From contig NZ_VTAV01000015.1 of NCBI RefSeq assembly GCF_008180195.1, positions 60,702 to 124,701 on the forward strand: 64,000 bases of DNA. The letters are read 5' to 3'. The notes beneath the pieces are model-generated. The model was given only the letters and a program-made list of their open reading frames with translations. It had not been told where the DNA came from and searched no databases. The DNA is from Sphingobacterium phlebotomi (lineage in GTDB: Bacteria > Bacteroidota > Bacteroidia > Sphingobacteriales > Sphingobacteriaceae). Positions 36,262 to 44,741 of this stretch are shown piece by piece. The first letter of the stretch is position 1, and each line of letters opens with the position of its first letter. Both the position numbers and the translations under genes were made by a program.

Positions 36262-36336
36262 GGTAAGCAATGGGGCTCGAACCCACGACCCCTAGAACCA
36301 CAATCTAGTGCTCTAACCAACTGAGCTATGCCTACC
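36262..36336 (-). tRNA. tRNA-His (GTG anticodon)
   Basis: The minus strand folds as a cloverleaf: acceptor GTAGGCA with TGCTTAC (one G-T pair), D arm with AGCTCAGTTGGTTAGAGC, anticodon stem CTAGA/TCTAG around loop TTGTGGT (anticodon GTG), and T arm GTGGG/CCCAC with TTCGAGC. The encoded extra 5' G (position -1) facing a discriminator C is the identity mark of histidine tRNA. The CCA end is not encoded. Confidence 0.97.
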
Positions 36337-36467
36337 GTGATTTTGATGACACAAAAGTAGGAGAATTCCCCTTATACTCCAAATATTTTTAAACAAAAAA
36401 CAGCGGTACAAAGCGAATAAGTTCATTTATAATGAGATAATTTTTATCGTCCAGCTTTAGATAGGAA

Positions 36468-36875
36468 TTACTTCATATTAATGACTTCATCTACGATATA
36501 TCGGGTATTGCCACGCCATGGCAGTACCCCATGATATTCTTTGTAGTGTAGGTCGAAATATTTGCCGCTATTTAGTTCCAATATCTTAAAAATCGAATCA
36601 CTTTCCACTGAAAACTCAAATTCGTTGCTCGATACGCCACTTCCGGTTTGGGTGCGTAATCCTTCTTGAATCAATTTGCCTTCATACGTTTTAAAGAGGT
36701 TTCCCTTTTTTACGGCAAAATTGAGATAGCCGGATTTCACACCTTCGCCAAATACAAAATAGTATTTATAGTAAACCCAGCCACCTACCGCAAGAAATAT
36801 AATGATGAGTAGCCAAGCCAGCGCTTTTCCAAGAACTCCGGACTTTTTCTTTTCTGTGTTTTGAGATGTTGTCAT
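36468..36875 (-). CDS. Small membrane-anchored protein of unknown function
   Basis: This 135-residue protein has one N-terminal membrane helix at about 17-40 (ALAWLLIIIFLAVGGWVYYKYYF) after a short polar start, then a soluble domain with YLNFAVKKGNLFKTYEGKLIQEG and a C-terminal DLHYKEYHGVLPWRGNTRYIVDEV. Similar short proteins are widespread in Bacteroidota and have no demonstrated function. It starts 25 bases after the stop of the ABC permease gene on the same strand and is likely the last gene of that operon, which suggests, without proving, an envelope-related role. Confidence 0.8.
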   Translation of the reverse strand: MTTSQNTEKKKSGVLGKALAWLLIIIFLAVGGWVYYKYYFVFGEGVKSGYLNFAVKKGNLFKTYEGKLIQEGLRTQTGSGVSSNEFEFSVESDSIFKILELNSGKYFDLHYKEYHGVLPWRGNTRYIVDEVINMK

Positions 36876-36900
36876 GATGTTATATTTTCTATGTAGTGCA

Positions 36901-38220
36901 TTATCTTTTATAACTAAACCATTTGATAAGCTCTTTTAAACTCGCTTTTTTGCCGTACATCAAGATTCCCACACGGTATATACGTGCCGCAAACCACGTT
37001 GTGAGAACAAATCCACCTATGAGCAATACAGCAGATAACACAATCTGCCAAGTAGGTACGCCAAAAGGAATCCGAACTAACATCGCGACAGGTGATGTAA
37101 ACGGAATCATGCTTAACCATGTAGCGATACTCCCGTGAGGATCGTTGATCAGCACCCCAAATGATAAAATATAAGGTATCAATAGGGGCATCGTTATCGG
37201 CATGGTAAATTGTCCCGCTTCTGTTTCGTTGTCCACGGCAGAACCTACTGCTGCGAATAAAGCGCTATACAGGAGATACCCTCCAAGAAAGAAAACAAAA
37301 AAACAGATGGTAAGTTCTGTAAAATTCACAGAATCGAGTGCCGCCGTCCAATCAAAGTCCGCATTTGCTGTAGCAGCCTGCTCACCAGGCAATTCCGTCA
37401 TATTGCGCCCCATAGCTTGTTGAGCCATCTCTTTATCACTGAATAAGGCGGTAGAGAAGACCGTCATCAAGGTTAAAGAGAGAAGAATCCAAAGCACAAA
37501 TTGGGTGATACCGACCATGCCAATCCCGATAATCTTTCCCATCATCAATTGAAATGGCTTCACCGAAGAGATCACGACTTCCACAATGCGGTTTGACTTT
37601 TCTTCTATGACGCCACGCATCACTTGGGTACCAAAAAGCACGAGTGACAAATAAATCAAGAAACACAATCCCATAGCTATACCCATCGCAACTTCTGTAT
37701 GACTATCTTTAGCATCTCCGGTTTCGGTGACCTCCTTTGCAGCGATCTGAATGCTGTCGTTAATGTTACGGATACTATCGACATTCAATCCCATTTTTCG
37801 ATACTGCTCGTTGCGGATAATTTCCCGAAGTTGTGACCTCACCTCGTTTTGTGTGGCTATATTTGGCTTCCCGGATGATAACAGTTCGATTTTTCTAGCG
37901 GTATAAAAGTCAGCAGGTATAATCAATAGATTCGTGTTCTTAGCACCATTCTTTAAGTTTTTGATCTGATTCTGAAGATCCGTATTTGAAAGTGAATAGG
38001 TAATGTTCTTATTATTCTTTAATTGAGGGGAAATAGAACCCTCATCATCAACAATATGTATAATGGCGTGTGTGTCCTCATAGCTCTGTTTAGTGAGAAA
38101 AAAAATCCCGGCGTACATACCGATAAAAAGCATCGGAACAAAAAAGGTCACAAGTAAAAAAGATTTTTTCTTTACACGGCTAAAGTATTCCCTATTGATA
38201 ATTAATAATATCTTATGCAT
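36901..38220 (-). CDS. ABC-2 family exporter permease (NatB-like)
   Basis: This 439-residue inner-membrane protein is one half of an ABC exporter with the ATPase encoded upstream. It has the ABC-2 layout: an N-terminal helix (SFLLVTFFVPMLFIGMYAGIFFL), a large extracytoplasmic domain (about 45-190), then five or six helices including GIAMGLCFLIYLSLVLFGTQVMRGVIEEKSNRIVEVVISSVKPFQLMMGKI, the family signature. NatB relatives export sodium ions; other members export drugs or lipids, so the substrate is open. The ATG at 38220 overlaps the ATPase stop by 8 bases, indicating translational coupling; a longer frame from 38262 lies wholly inside the ATPase gene. Confidence 0.93.
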   Translation of the reverse strand: MHKILLIINREYFSRVKKKSFLLVTFFVPMLFIGMYAGIFFLTKQSYEDTHAIIHIVDDEGSISPQLKNNKNITYSLSNTDLQNQIKNLKNGAKNTNLLIIPADFYTARKIELLSSGKPNIATQNEVRSQLREIIRNEQYRKMGLNVDSIRNINDSIQIAAKEVTETGDAKDSHTEVAMGIAMGLCFLIYLSLVLFGTQVMRGVIEEKSNRIVEVVISSVKPFQLMMGKIIGIGMVGITQFVLWILLSLTLMTVFSTALFSDKEMAQQAMGRNMTELPGEQAATANADFDWTAALDSVNFTELTICFFVFFLGGYLLYSALFAAVGSAVDNETEAGQFTMPITMPLLIPYILSFGVLINDPHGSIATWLSMIPFTSPVAMLVRIPFGVPTWQIVLSAVLLIGGFVLTTWFAARIYRVGILMYGKKASLKELIKWFSYKR

Positions 38221-39160
38221 GATGAATAAACTTACTGGTAGAGGCGTCTGTAACTTGGTCAATGAAAATATCGTGCATGGAAGGGATAACTTCCCTTACT
38301 TGGTGTATTTCAACTTGAGGTATAAGGTATAATAAAATGTCATTCAACGAATTATCTTGCTGTACACGAATAGTAATTTCATGATTGTCTATCGTTTTTT
38401 TCTGTTCAACAATATCAAATAACGCTGTCTTCGCAAAGGTTGGAACCCCATTATCCTGTTCTTTAAATTCAATTATATAAAGCTGATTTTTATACGAACG
38501 TTTTATTTCCTGGACAGGACCGTCCAATACTTTTTTCGATTTATTGATAAGCGCGATGTAATCACAAAGTTCTTCAACTGATTCCATGCGGTGCGTAGAA
38601 TAGATAATGGTAGCACCTTTTTTATTCAGTTCCAGAATTTCTTCCTGTATCACCTGTGCGTTGACGGGGTCGAAACCGGAAAAAGGTTCGTCGAGTATAA
38701 TAAGATCCGGTTCGTGTACTACTGTAGCCACAAATTGTACTTTCTGCTGCATACCTTTACTGAGGTCCTCGACTTTTTTGTCCCACCAGCTTTCGATATG
38801 CAATTTTTCAAACCAATTCCGAATGCGTTGCGCGGCATCACTTTTGGAAAGCCCTTTGAGCTGTGCCAGATAAAGCATCTGCTCACCAATTTTCATCTTT
38901 TTATATAGCCCACGCTCTTCGGGCAGATAGCCGATGCGTTCGATATGTTTAGGTTGAAGAAGTTCGCCATCGAAATAGATTTCTCCACTATCAGGAGCAG
39001 TAATCTGGTTGATAATACGGATAAGGGAAGTTTTCCCGGCGCCGTTCGGGCCTAAAAGACCAAAAATACTGCCTTTCGGCACACGCAGGGATACATCGTC
39101 CAAAGCGCGGTGGTTACTGTATTGTTTAACAATATGACGGATGTCTAGCATATCATGCAT
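38213..39160 (-). CDS. ABC exporter ATPase subunit (NatA-like)
   Basis: This 315-residue cytoplasmic ATP-binding subunit has Walker A GPNGAGKT, the Q-loop at NQITAPDS, signature LSKGMQQK, Walker B LIILDEPFSGFD and the switch STHRMESVEELC. The C-terminal 80 residues (after VLDGPVQEI) are the extra domain found in NatA-type and DUF4162-carrying ATPases. It is translationally coupled to the permease. An ATG three codons in (MLDIRH) is an equally good start. It is divergent from the flavin oxidoreductase gene across 119 bases with no exact TAnnTTTG element. Confidence 0.95.
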   Translation of the reverse strand: MHDMLDIRHIVKQYSNHRALDDVSLRVPKGSIFGLLGPNGAGKTSLIRIINQITAPDSGEIYFDGELLQPKHIERIGYLPEERGLYKKMKIGEQMLYLAQLKGLSKSDAAQRIRNWFEKLHIESWWDKKVEDLSKGMQQKVQFVATVVHEPDLIILDEPFSGFDPVNAQVIQEEILELNKKGATIIYSTHRMESVEELCDYIALINKSKKVLDGPVQEIKRSYKNQLYIIEFKEQDNGVPTFAKTALFDIVEQKKTIDNHEITIRVQQDNSLNDILLYLIPQVEIHQVREVIPSMHDIFIDQVTDASTSKFIHHA

Positions 39161-39279
39161 AATTTTCCGCTAAATATACCGATGATTCTAGAGATTTCCA
39201 GTTCTTTTATTAATCTAGGATTTCTTGCTGCGTAAAATACCTATATTCGTTATGAAAAATGTGGTATACGTTAAATGTT

Positions 39280-40239
39280 ATGACAGTAGAAGAATTAAAA
39301 TCCCGTTTGTCCCTTCCAGTGGTTGCCGCCCCGATGTTTCTCGTATCGGGAAGCCGATTGGTCATCGAATGCTGTAAGAACGGTATTATAGGGACTTTTC
39401 CATCTCTTAATGGGAGAACATCGGAAGCGTTTGAGCAAATGCTTATAGAAATCACGTTAGAATTTAAAAAATACGAAGAAGAAACGGGAATAAAACCCGC
39501 TCCTTTTGGTGTAAACCTAATCGTCAATAAAACCAATCCCCGTATAACGACAGACTTGCAGCTCTGTATAAAATACCGCGTTCCGTTAGTCATTACATCA
39601 CTAGGCGCGGTTAAAGATATAGTAGATGCCGTCCATAGTTACGGAGGTTTAGTATTTCACGATGTTATAAAAAAACGTCATGCAGAAAAAGCTGCGGAAG
39701 CGGGCGTTGATGGTATTATTGCCGTTGCGGCAGGTGCAGGCGGACACGCAGGTACAGCCAGTCCTTTTGCCCTTGTAGATGAAATCAAAAGTGTTTTTAA
39801 TGGTGTTGTATTGCTTGCAGGTGGAATCAATAGCGGAAAGGATATTCTCGCCGCTGAAAATATGGGTGCTGATTTTGCCTATATGGGCACACGGTTTATC
39901 GCAACAGAAGAAAGTCTGGCAAGCGAAGCCTATAAACAGATATTGTTAGATACACACATTGACGATATCGTTTATACGGATAAAATTTCAGGCGTAAACG
40001 CCAATTTCATTAAACAGACCATCGACCCAATAGATATAGATCCTTCGGAAAAGAAACAAGAAGATTTTTCACAACTGAATACGGAACATGCTAAGGCGTG
40101 GAAAGATATTTGGTCGGCAGGACACGGTGTAACAGGTATTGAAAAGAAAGAACGGGTAACGGATCTAATTGCAAAACTTAAACAGCAATATAAAACAGCA
40201 CTTTTACAGAACGTAGAAAAATTAAAATCATTGAAATAA
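39280..40239 (+). CDS. NAD(P)H-dependent flavin oxidoreductase / nitronate monooxygenase family protein
   Basis: This 319-residue FMN-binding TIM-barrel enzyme has LPVVAAPMFLVSGSRLV at the N-terminus (flavin-binding first strand), GVNLIVNKTNPR, IAVAAGAGGHAGTASPFALV (the GAGGHAG loop carrying the conserved His) and LLAGGINSGKDILAAENMGADFAYMGTRFIAT (phosphate-binding loop). Family members oxidise alkyl nitronates or act as enoyl reductases; the sequence cannot decide between them. The start at 39280 (MTVEEL) was chosen because the longer frame from 39259 adds seven unrelated residues. It is convergent with the dinB-like gene, 39 bases apart, with no clear hairpin between. Confidence 0.93.
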   Translation: MTVEELKSRLSLPVVAAPMFLVSGSRLVIECCKNGIIGTFPSLNGRTSEAFEQMLIEITLEFKKYEEETGIKPAPFGVNLIVNKTNPRITTDLQLCIKYRVPLVITSLGAVKDIVDAVHSYGGLVFHDVIKKRHAEKAAEAGVDGIIAVAAGAGGHAGTASPFALVDEIKSVFNGVVLLAGGINSGKDILAAENMGADFAYMGTRFIATEESLASEAYKQILLDTHIDDIVYTDKISGVNANFIKQTIDPIDIDPSEKKQEDFSQLNTEHAKAWKDIWSAGHGVTGIEKKERVTDLIAKLKQQYKTALLQNVEKLKSLK

Positions 40240-40278
40240 TCAGTTCGACAGAAAAAGTACACAAAAGCCGCTCATAGA

Positions 40279-40722
40279 TTATCTTTTGAATAGGATGTAG
40301 TCTGTCATTAGCGGTTCGATACCGTTTTCCCTGAATTCGGTGGCAATTTGAGCACGATGATACGTAGAATGGTTAATGACGTGAAAAAGGATATCCCCCA
40401 CATGGGAAGCAAATGAGTCTCCTTTACTGTTTTTGTAATCCACGATCTGGTTTAGATCACAGTTTTCCAATAGAGAAATCGAATTCCTGTAATTCATCGT
40501 GTCGATCTTCTCGAAGTCCGCGATAGGATGAATTTGCCAAACTTCGAAAACCTTTTGCTTGGGTTCGATCCTGTTGTTCCAGATTTGATGGGCATTTAAT
40601 ATATGGCTATATAATTTTACTGCCTTTTCTGATATGAGATCTTGATTATCAAAGATAACGTCTGCCAGTCTTTGGTTGCACTGATGGCTATATGCAAATA
40701 GCTTTTCGAAAAATTCTTTCAT
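40279..40722 (-). CDS. DinB-like four-helix protein
   Basis: This 147-residue protein has a four-helix bundle of the DinB/YfiT type. Metal-binding histidines fit the family pattern: His45 in SHILNAHQIW, and the pair in DILFHVINHSTYHRAQIA. Members of this superfamily include thiol-dependent transferases, but most Bacteroidota copies are uncharacterised. It is monocistronic, with a -7 element about 23 bases upstream. Confidence 0.88.
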   Translation of the reverse strand: MKEFFEKLFAYSHQCNQRLADVIFDNQDLISEKAVKLYSHILNAHQIWNNRIEPKQKVFEVWQIHPIADFEKIDTMNYRNSISLLENCDLNQIVDYKNSKGDSFASHVGDILFHVINHSTYHRAQIATEFRENGIEPLMTDYILFKR

Positions 40723-40744
40723 TGGTCCGATTTATTTCAATTGT

Positions 40745-40752
40745 CAAAGTTA
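40745..40752 (-). promoter_or_regulatory. -7 element upstream of the DinB-like gene
   Basis: On the minus strand it reads TAACTTTG, an exact TAnnTTTG match, 22 bases before the start codon. No -33 TTG lies at the usual 19-base spacing. Confidence 0.4.
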
Positions 40753-40791
40753 TTAAAAAGCAAAGCCACCGACTTACCAAACTGCACTGGA

Positions 40792-42255
40792 TTAAGTATC
40801 CACCAATCCACGCATCCAGTTATTGAAATCTGCGTCCGAAGGGATTCCAAATTTTTTCCGCAATCTGTTCTTTCGGATTTGTACAGCCCTGACCGTAACA
40901 AAAGTATACTCTGCAATATTTTTTGTTGAAAAGTTGAGAAACGCCATAGCACAAAACTCAAGCTCGGTACTTCTAATATTTTGATCAAGTGATTTTAATG
41001 TTTGTATAAACTGCGGATACAATTCTTTAAATAAGGTTAGAAACTCTGGATTATTGCTTTTGGCCAGTTCAATTAAATTATTAAACTTGTTTTCTCCGAT
41101 CTGCTCTGTCAGCTCCCTGTTGACGGTTTCTGTTTCCCGCAAAACCTCTTCTTTTTTATCCAACGTCATACGGTCGCGTCTAGAACGCCATGAAAAAAAC
41201 GTGATTGCGACAAAAAGTAATACCAGACCAATTATCGCAATCCTAATTGACTTTGAAACCTTGGTGGCAGATTCCTGATCTTTTGCTTTTAAAATCTGGT
41301 TAAGCACAATATCTATAACCTTTCGATTTTCCCTTTCCAAGGAATCATTGAGCCGGCTAAATGCTAACTCGTACTCGTCCGCTTTGGCCTTATCTAACTT
41401 GTTATTGATATAATAATTTGCTAAATACCTGTAGGTGTTTTTAATTGCGTTCTTGTTACCGACTTCCCGCATATTCGCTAAGCTCCTTTCATAAAAAGCC
41501 AGCGCTTTTTGGCGATTCCCTTTCCTATCCTCCAAATTGCCCAGATAGGTGAGCGTATTATAAAATTCAGGAATTTTATATTTCTCCACAATGACAACGG
41601 ATTTATCGAGGTATCGTTGAGCTTTCGCAAAATCACCCTTCTTAACATATAACTGTCCGAGGTCATTGTAAGCTCCTAGATACATCGCAGCGGCATCCTT
41701 TTCATCAAAATCCTGCAAAACATTCAATTGGAGTTCTGTATATTTCTGCAAGGAATCAAGTTGCTCTGTTTGATCAAAAACAGTACTTAAATTCCCGTAC
41801 GTATACAGATAGGAAATCCTTTGTTCGACCCCTGTCAGATTCTTGATACAGGTTAACTGTGCATGAAACTCCCGAATGGCTTGCTGATGTAACTTAAGTT
41901 TTGTATAGGCTCTCCCTTTCACCCGATGGACTTCGGATTGCATAAGGATTTTTCCCTTATAATATTTCGTACGCTCAACACGATCAAGATGTTTAAGTCC
42001 TTCTTTGAACACCCCAACATTTACAAGCGCGTTGGCTGCTGAAAAATGAGCTCTTGCTTTTCCTTCATCATAGTTATGTACATTGGACAGAGCCAGAGCG
42101 TTCAAAGCAGTTTCCAGCTGCAGCAAAAATTCACCTTTAGTCTCGAATTCTTTTGCTTTACTTAAGATGGAATCAATCTCTTGCTTCCGGCCATCACCAG
42201 CGATGGTCTTAAGCGTGAATAATAATAAAGTTAAAAATAAAGCCTGCTTCTTCAT
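40792..42255 (-). CDS. TPR-containing membrane-anchored HTH transcriptional regulator
   Basis: This 487-residue protein has a signal or anchor sequence at the N-terminus (QALFLTLLLFTLKTIAG), five to seven tetratricopeptide repeats over about 30-315 (for example YGNLSTVFDQTEQLDSLQKYTEL and YLGNLEDRKGNRQKALAFYERSLANM), a membrane helix at about 333-352 (IAIIGLVLLFVAITFFSW), a coiled segment, and a C-terminal LuxR-like helix-turn-helix (LEFCAMAFLNFSTKNIAEYTFVTVRAVQIRKNRLRKKF). This places the TPRs in the periplasm and the DNA-binding domain in the cytoplasm, an arrangement common in Bacteroidota. Targets unknown. It is divergent from the AraC gene. Confidence 0.9.
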   Translation of the reverse strand: MKKQALFLTLLLFTLKTIAGDGRKQEIDSILSKAKEFETKGEFLLQLETALNALALSNVHNYDEGKARAHFSAANALVNVGVFKEGLKHLDRVERTKYYKGKILMQSEVHRVKGRAYTKLKLHQQAIREFHAQLTCIKNLTGVEQRISYLYTYGNLSTVFDQTEQLDSLQKYTELQLNVLQDFDEKDAAAMYLGAYNDLGQLYVKKGDFAKAQRYLDKSVVIVEKYKIPEFYNTLTYLGNLEDRKGNRQKALAFYERSLANMREVGNKNAIKNTYRYLANYYINNKLDKAKADEYELAFSRLNDSLERENRKVIDIVLNQILKAKDQESATKVSKSIRIAIIGLVLLFVAITFFSWRSRRDRMTLDKKEEVLRETETVNRELTEQIGENKFNNLIELAKSNNPEFLTLFKELYPQFIQTLKSLDQNIRSTELEFCAMAFLNFSTKNIAEYTFVTVRAVQIRKNRLRKKFGIPSDADFNNWMRGLVDT

Positions 42256-42410
42256 TTAATAGGTCATCAATTATTTATTAGGTAGCCGTTTATCACAGCT
42301 ATTTCGGGCCCATTTTTCGGCCGCAAAGGATATTGCGGCCAAATTTAATCATTTTGAACATTAAATCGATATTAAATTGTTCTCCACTATCGTCCACTAT
42401 TTTATTGAAT

Positions 42411-42434
42411 TTAGTTGGTAATACCAGCAACTAA
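42411..42434. repeat. Spaced inverted repeat overlapping the AraC-gene promoter
   Basis: The arms TTAGTTG (42411-42417) and CAACTAA (42428-42434) are perfect 7-bp complements with a 10-base spacer. The right arm overlaps the -7 element at 42432-42439, so it could be an operator. Confidence 0.4.
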
Positions 42435-42439
42435 ATTTG
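42432..42439 (+). promoter_or_regulatory. -7 element upstream of the AraC gene
   Basis: TAAATTTG is an exact TAnnTTTG match, 60 bases before the proposed TTG start. A TTG at 42415-42417 lies 14 bases upstream, shorter than the usual 19-base spacing. Confidence 0.4.
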
Positions 42440-42499
42440 ACATTTATGGAAGTACTACTTAGATTTATAGTAAAATACAAATAAAACAATATTCCCGCT

Positions 42500-43330
42500 T
42501 TGGATTCTTTTATCAAAATATCCGGCTTTAATGCTTCTGATTCTATTCCGAAACTCAATCAACCCTATTATTTCATTGTTTTGGTGGATGGTGGAGCTTC
42601 TCTTTCTGTAGATTTTAATAATTATGATATCCACGGAAAGCATATTCTTTTTTTATCCCCGTACCAACTATTAAAGTGGGAATCTGGAAATTTGAAAAGG
42701 ATTCGTTTTCTGCGGTTTCACGGTGATTTTTATTGTATTGAGTATCATAAAGCAGAAGTTTCGTGCAATGGCATATTATTTAATAACATATATGATAAGC
42801 CTTTCATCGCTATTAATAATGATTTTTTTGATGAAATCATGGGGCTTTTTGATAAGATAGAAGCGTTTGGAGATGCTATATTGAATTACGATTTGTCTAT
42901 AGTCAGATCATACCTTCAGCTTATACTTGCGCTGTGTAGTAAGGAGAAGCAGATTGAAAATACACACGTTGAAATAGCTATTGAAAAACCAGACATTCTA
43001 AATTTCAAGTCGATGCTTGACACCGATTTTGCTTCATCAAAATCAGTGTCTTTCTATGCAGACCAATATGGTCTATCCGTAAATGCATTTAGCAAAAAAG
43101 TAAAGAAACACTATGGGAAAGTACCTTCAAAACTTATCCGGGAGCGTTTAATACTAGAGGCAAAAAGGCTACTTCATCTTACGTATAAAAGTATCAAAGA
43201 GATTTCCGCGGAATTAGGCTTTGAAGATGAGTTTTATTTCAGTAGATATTTTAAAAAAGAGGTGGGCGTCTCTCCGAGGATTTTTCGCGATGAAGTAGGC
43301 ATATCGGTAGTAGCCAAAAAATCTATGTAA
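42500..43330 (+). CDS. AraC-family transcriptional regulator, probable TTG start
   Basis: This 276-residue protein has an N-terminal cupin-like sensor half (YYFIVLVDGGASLSVDFNNYDIHGKHILFLSPYQLLKW) and a C-terminal AraC double helix-turn-helix (about 175-268: SVSFYADQYGLSVNAFSKKVKKHYGKVPSKLIRERLILEAKRLL, then SIKEISAELGFEDEFYFSRYFKKEVGVSPRIFRDE). The frame has no ATG before the sensor domain and is open only from 42485; TTG at 42500 is the best start. The next gene on the same strand, 70 bases downstream, is a DUF417 membrane protein, its probable target. Confidence 0.92.
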   Translation: MDSFIKISGFNASDSIPKLNQPYYFIVLVDGGASLSVDFNNYDIHGKHILFLSPYQLLKWESGNLKRIRFLRFHGDFYCIEYHKAEVSCNGILFNNIYDKPFIAINNDFFDEIMGLFDKIEAFGDAILNYDLSIVRSYLQLILALCSKEKQIENTHVEIAIEKPDILNFKSMLDTDFASSKSVSFYADQYGLSVNAFSKKVKKHYGKVPSKLIRERLILEAKRLLHLTYKSIKEISAELGFEDEFYFSRYFKKEVGVSPRIFRDEVGISVVAKKSM

Positions 43331-43369
43331 TATCCACATTTGTCCATTTTTAAGCAAGATTGTCTATTG

Positions 43370-43377
43370 TAACTTTG
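43370..43377 (+). promoter_or_regulatory. -7 element upstream of the DUF417 gene
   Basis: TAACTTTG is an exact TAnnTTTG match, 23 bases before the ATG, so the DUF417 gene probably has its own promoter. Confidence 0.45.
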
Positions 43378-43400
43378 ATAGCATTCAAAAAAGATTAGAA

Positions 43401-44006
43401 ATGGAAAAAATTCTTAGACTATTTGACAGTTTTCAAAATAAATTTATTGATTTAATACGGATTGCTATATTTATAGTGATGGCATGGATTGGCGGATTGA
43501 AAGCCTTTCCATACGAAGCGGATGGCATAGTGCCGTTTGTTATCAACAGTCCTTTTATGAATTTCTTTTATCATAATACTGGTAACAAAGCAGTAAATGA
43601 GCAAGGTAAAGAGGTCGCAGAATATACGCTTCATAAAAATCCAGAAGGCAAAACAATTCAAAAAAATGTGGATTGGCATCAGCAAAATGGCACCTATATT
43701 TTTTCTTTTGGATTGGGATTGGTTATTGTTACTATCGGAATCCTCGTACTATTGGGTATTTGGTTTCCGAAAATCGGTTTCTGGGGCGGTCTTTTAACCG
43801 TTGGAATGTCCGTGGTTACACTTTCGTTCCTCATCACAACACCTGAAGTTTATGTACCTGATCTTGGTGGAGATTTTCCAACACCGCACTATGGATTCCC
43901 ATATTTATCAGGAGCGGGAAGACTAGTCCTAAAAGATATCATTATGTTGGCAGGAGGTCTTATCATTGCCTCTGAAGCAGCAAAAAGAAGCTTACAGAAG
44001 TTTTGA
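43401..44006 (+). CDS. DUF417 (YkgB/RclC-like) inner-membrane protein
   Basis: This 201-residue protein has about four membrane helices: FIDLIRIAIFIVMAWIGGLKAFPYEADGIVPFV at the start, a periplasmic-size hydrophilic loop (about 58-95), YIFSFGLGLVIVTIGILVLLGIWFP, WGGLLTVGMSVVTLSFLITTPE, and KDIIMLAGGLIIASEA at the end. The GGLKAFPYEADGIVPFV and PYLSGAGRLVLKD segments are typical of the YkgB family. In Escherichia coli the relative RclC belongs to the reactive-chlorine resistance genes controlled by the AraC-type RclR; the AraC gene just upstream here makes a similar pair, though that parallel is inference. Confidence 0.9.
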   Translation: MEKILRLFDSFQNKFIDLIRIAIFIVMAWIGGLKAFPYEADGIVPFVINSPFMNFFYHNTGNKAVNEQGKEVAEYTLHKNPEGKTIQKNVDWHQQNGTYIFSFGLGLVIVTIGILVLLGIWFPKIGFWGGLLTVGMSVVTLSFLITTPEVYVPDLGGDFPTPHYGFPYLSGAGRLVLKDIIMLAGGLIIASEAAKRSLQKF

Positions 44007-44104
44007 AAGCGCTGTAACAGATGAAGCCTCCGATTTAAAAATGAGTACCTAATGATTCAGGAATGGATAATGTTTGCCAACATTAGACAAATGGGAAAAA
44101 ATAG

Positions 44105-44112
44105 TACCTTTG
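44105..44112 (+). promoter_or_regulatory. -7 element immediately before engB
   Basis: TACCTTTG is an exact TAnnTTTG match ending only 4 bases before the engB ATG. If used, the transcript would be leaderless or nearly so. Confidence 0.4.
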
Positions 44113-44116
44113 TTCT

Positions 44117-44734
44117 ATGCTTGTAAAAACTGCAGAATTTATCACTAGCAATACCGATGTGCGGAAGCTTCCGGAGCCAACATTGCCGGAATATGCCTTC
44201 ATCGGTCGCTCGAATGTAGGGAAATCATCATTAATCAATTCGATGGTGAACAAAAAAGGGTTGGCAAAGACATCGCAAAGACCGGGTAAGACACAACTTA
44301 TCAATCATTTTATAATCAATAAGGAGTGGTACCTTGTCGACCTTCCAGGCTACGGGTTTGCACAGACATCCAAAAAGAACCGTGCAGAATGGGAGCGCTT
44401 TATTCGAAGATATCTAACGCAACGTGAAAATCTGCAGTGTATTTTTGTGCTTATCGATAGCCGACTTGAACCGCAGAAGATAGATTTGGAATTTTGCCGC
44501 TGGCTAGGAGAAAAAGGTCTGCCGTTTTTGCTGGTGTTTACAAAAGCAGACAAGCAATCCGCGGTGAAATCTGATCAAAATATAGCTAAATTCAGAAAAT
44601 CGCTCTTAGCATGGTTTGAAGAAATACCGCCTCTTTTTCTGACTTCTGCCGAAAAAAGGCAAGGAATGGAAGAGATTTTGGCTATGATAGACGACATTAA
44701 TAAAAATTTTGTTTTGCCTGTTGTTGAGCAGTAG
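44117..44734 (+). CDS. engB: Ribosome biogenesis GTP-binding protein EngB (YihA/YsxC)
   Basis: This 205-residue GTPase takes part in assembly of the large ribosomal subunit. G motifs are clear: G1 GRSNVGKS (30-37), G2 with SQRPGKTQ, G3 DLPGYGFA, G4 TKAD and G5 TSA, in the order and spacing of the TrmE-Era-EngA-YihA family. Length matches the family. It is followed after 7 bases by the UbiA-type gene, so the two are likely co-transcribed. Confidence 0.96.
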   Translation: MLVKTAEFITSNTDVRKLPEPTLPEYAFIGRSNVGKSSLINSMVNKKGLAKTSQRPGKTQLINHFIINKEWYLVDLPGYGFAQTSKKNRAEWERFIRRYLTQRENLQCIFVLIDSRLEPQKIDLEFCRWLGEKGLPFLLVFTKADKQSAVKSDQNIAKFRKSLLAWFEEIPPLFLTSAEKRQGMEEILAMIDDINKNFVLPVVEQ

Positions 44735-44741
44735 TAATACC

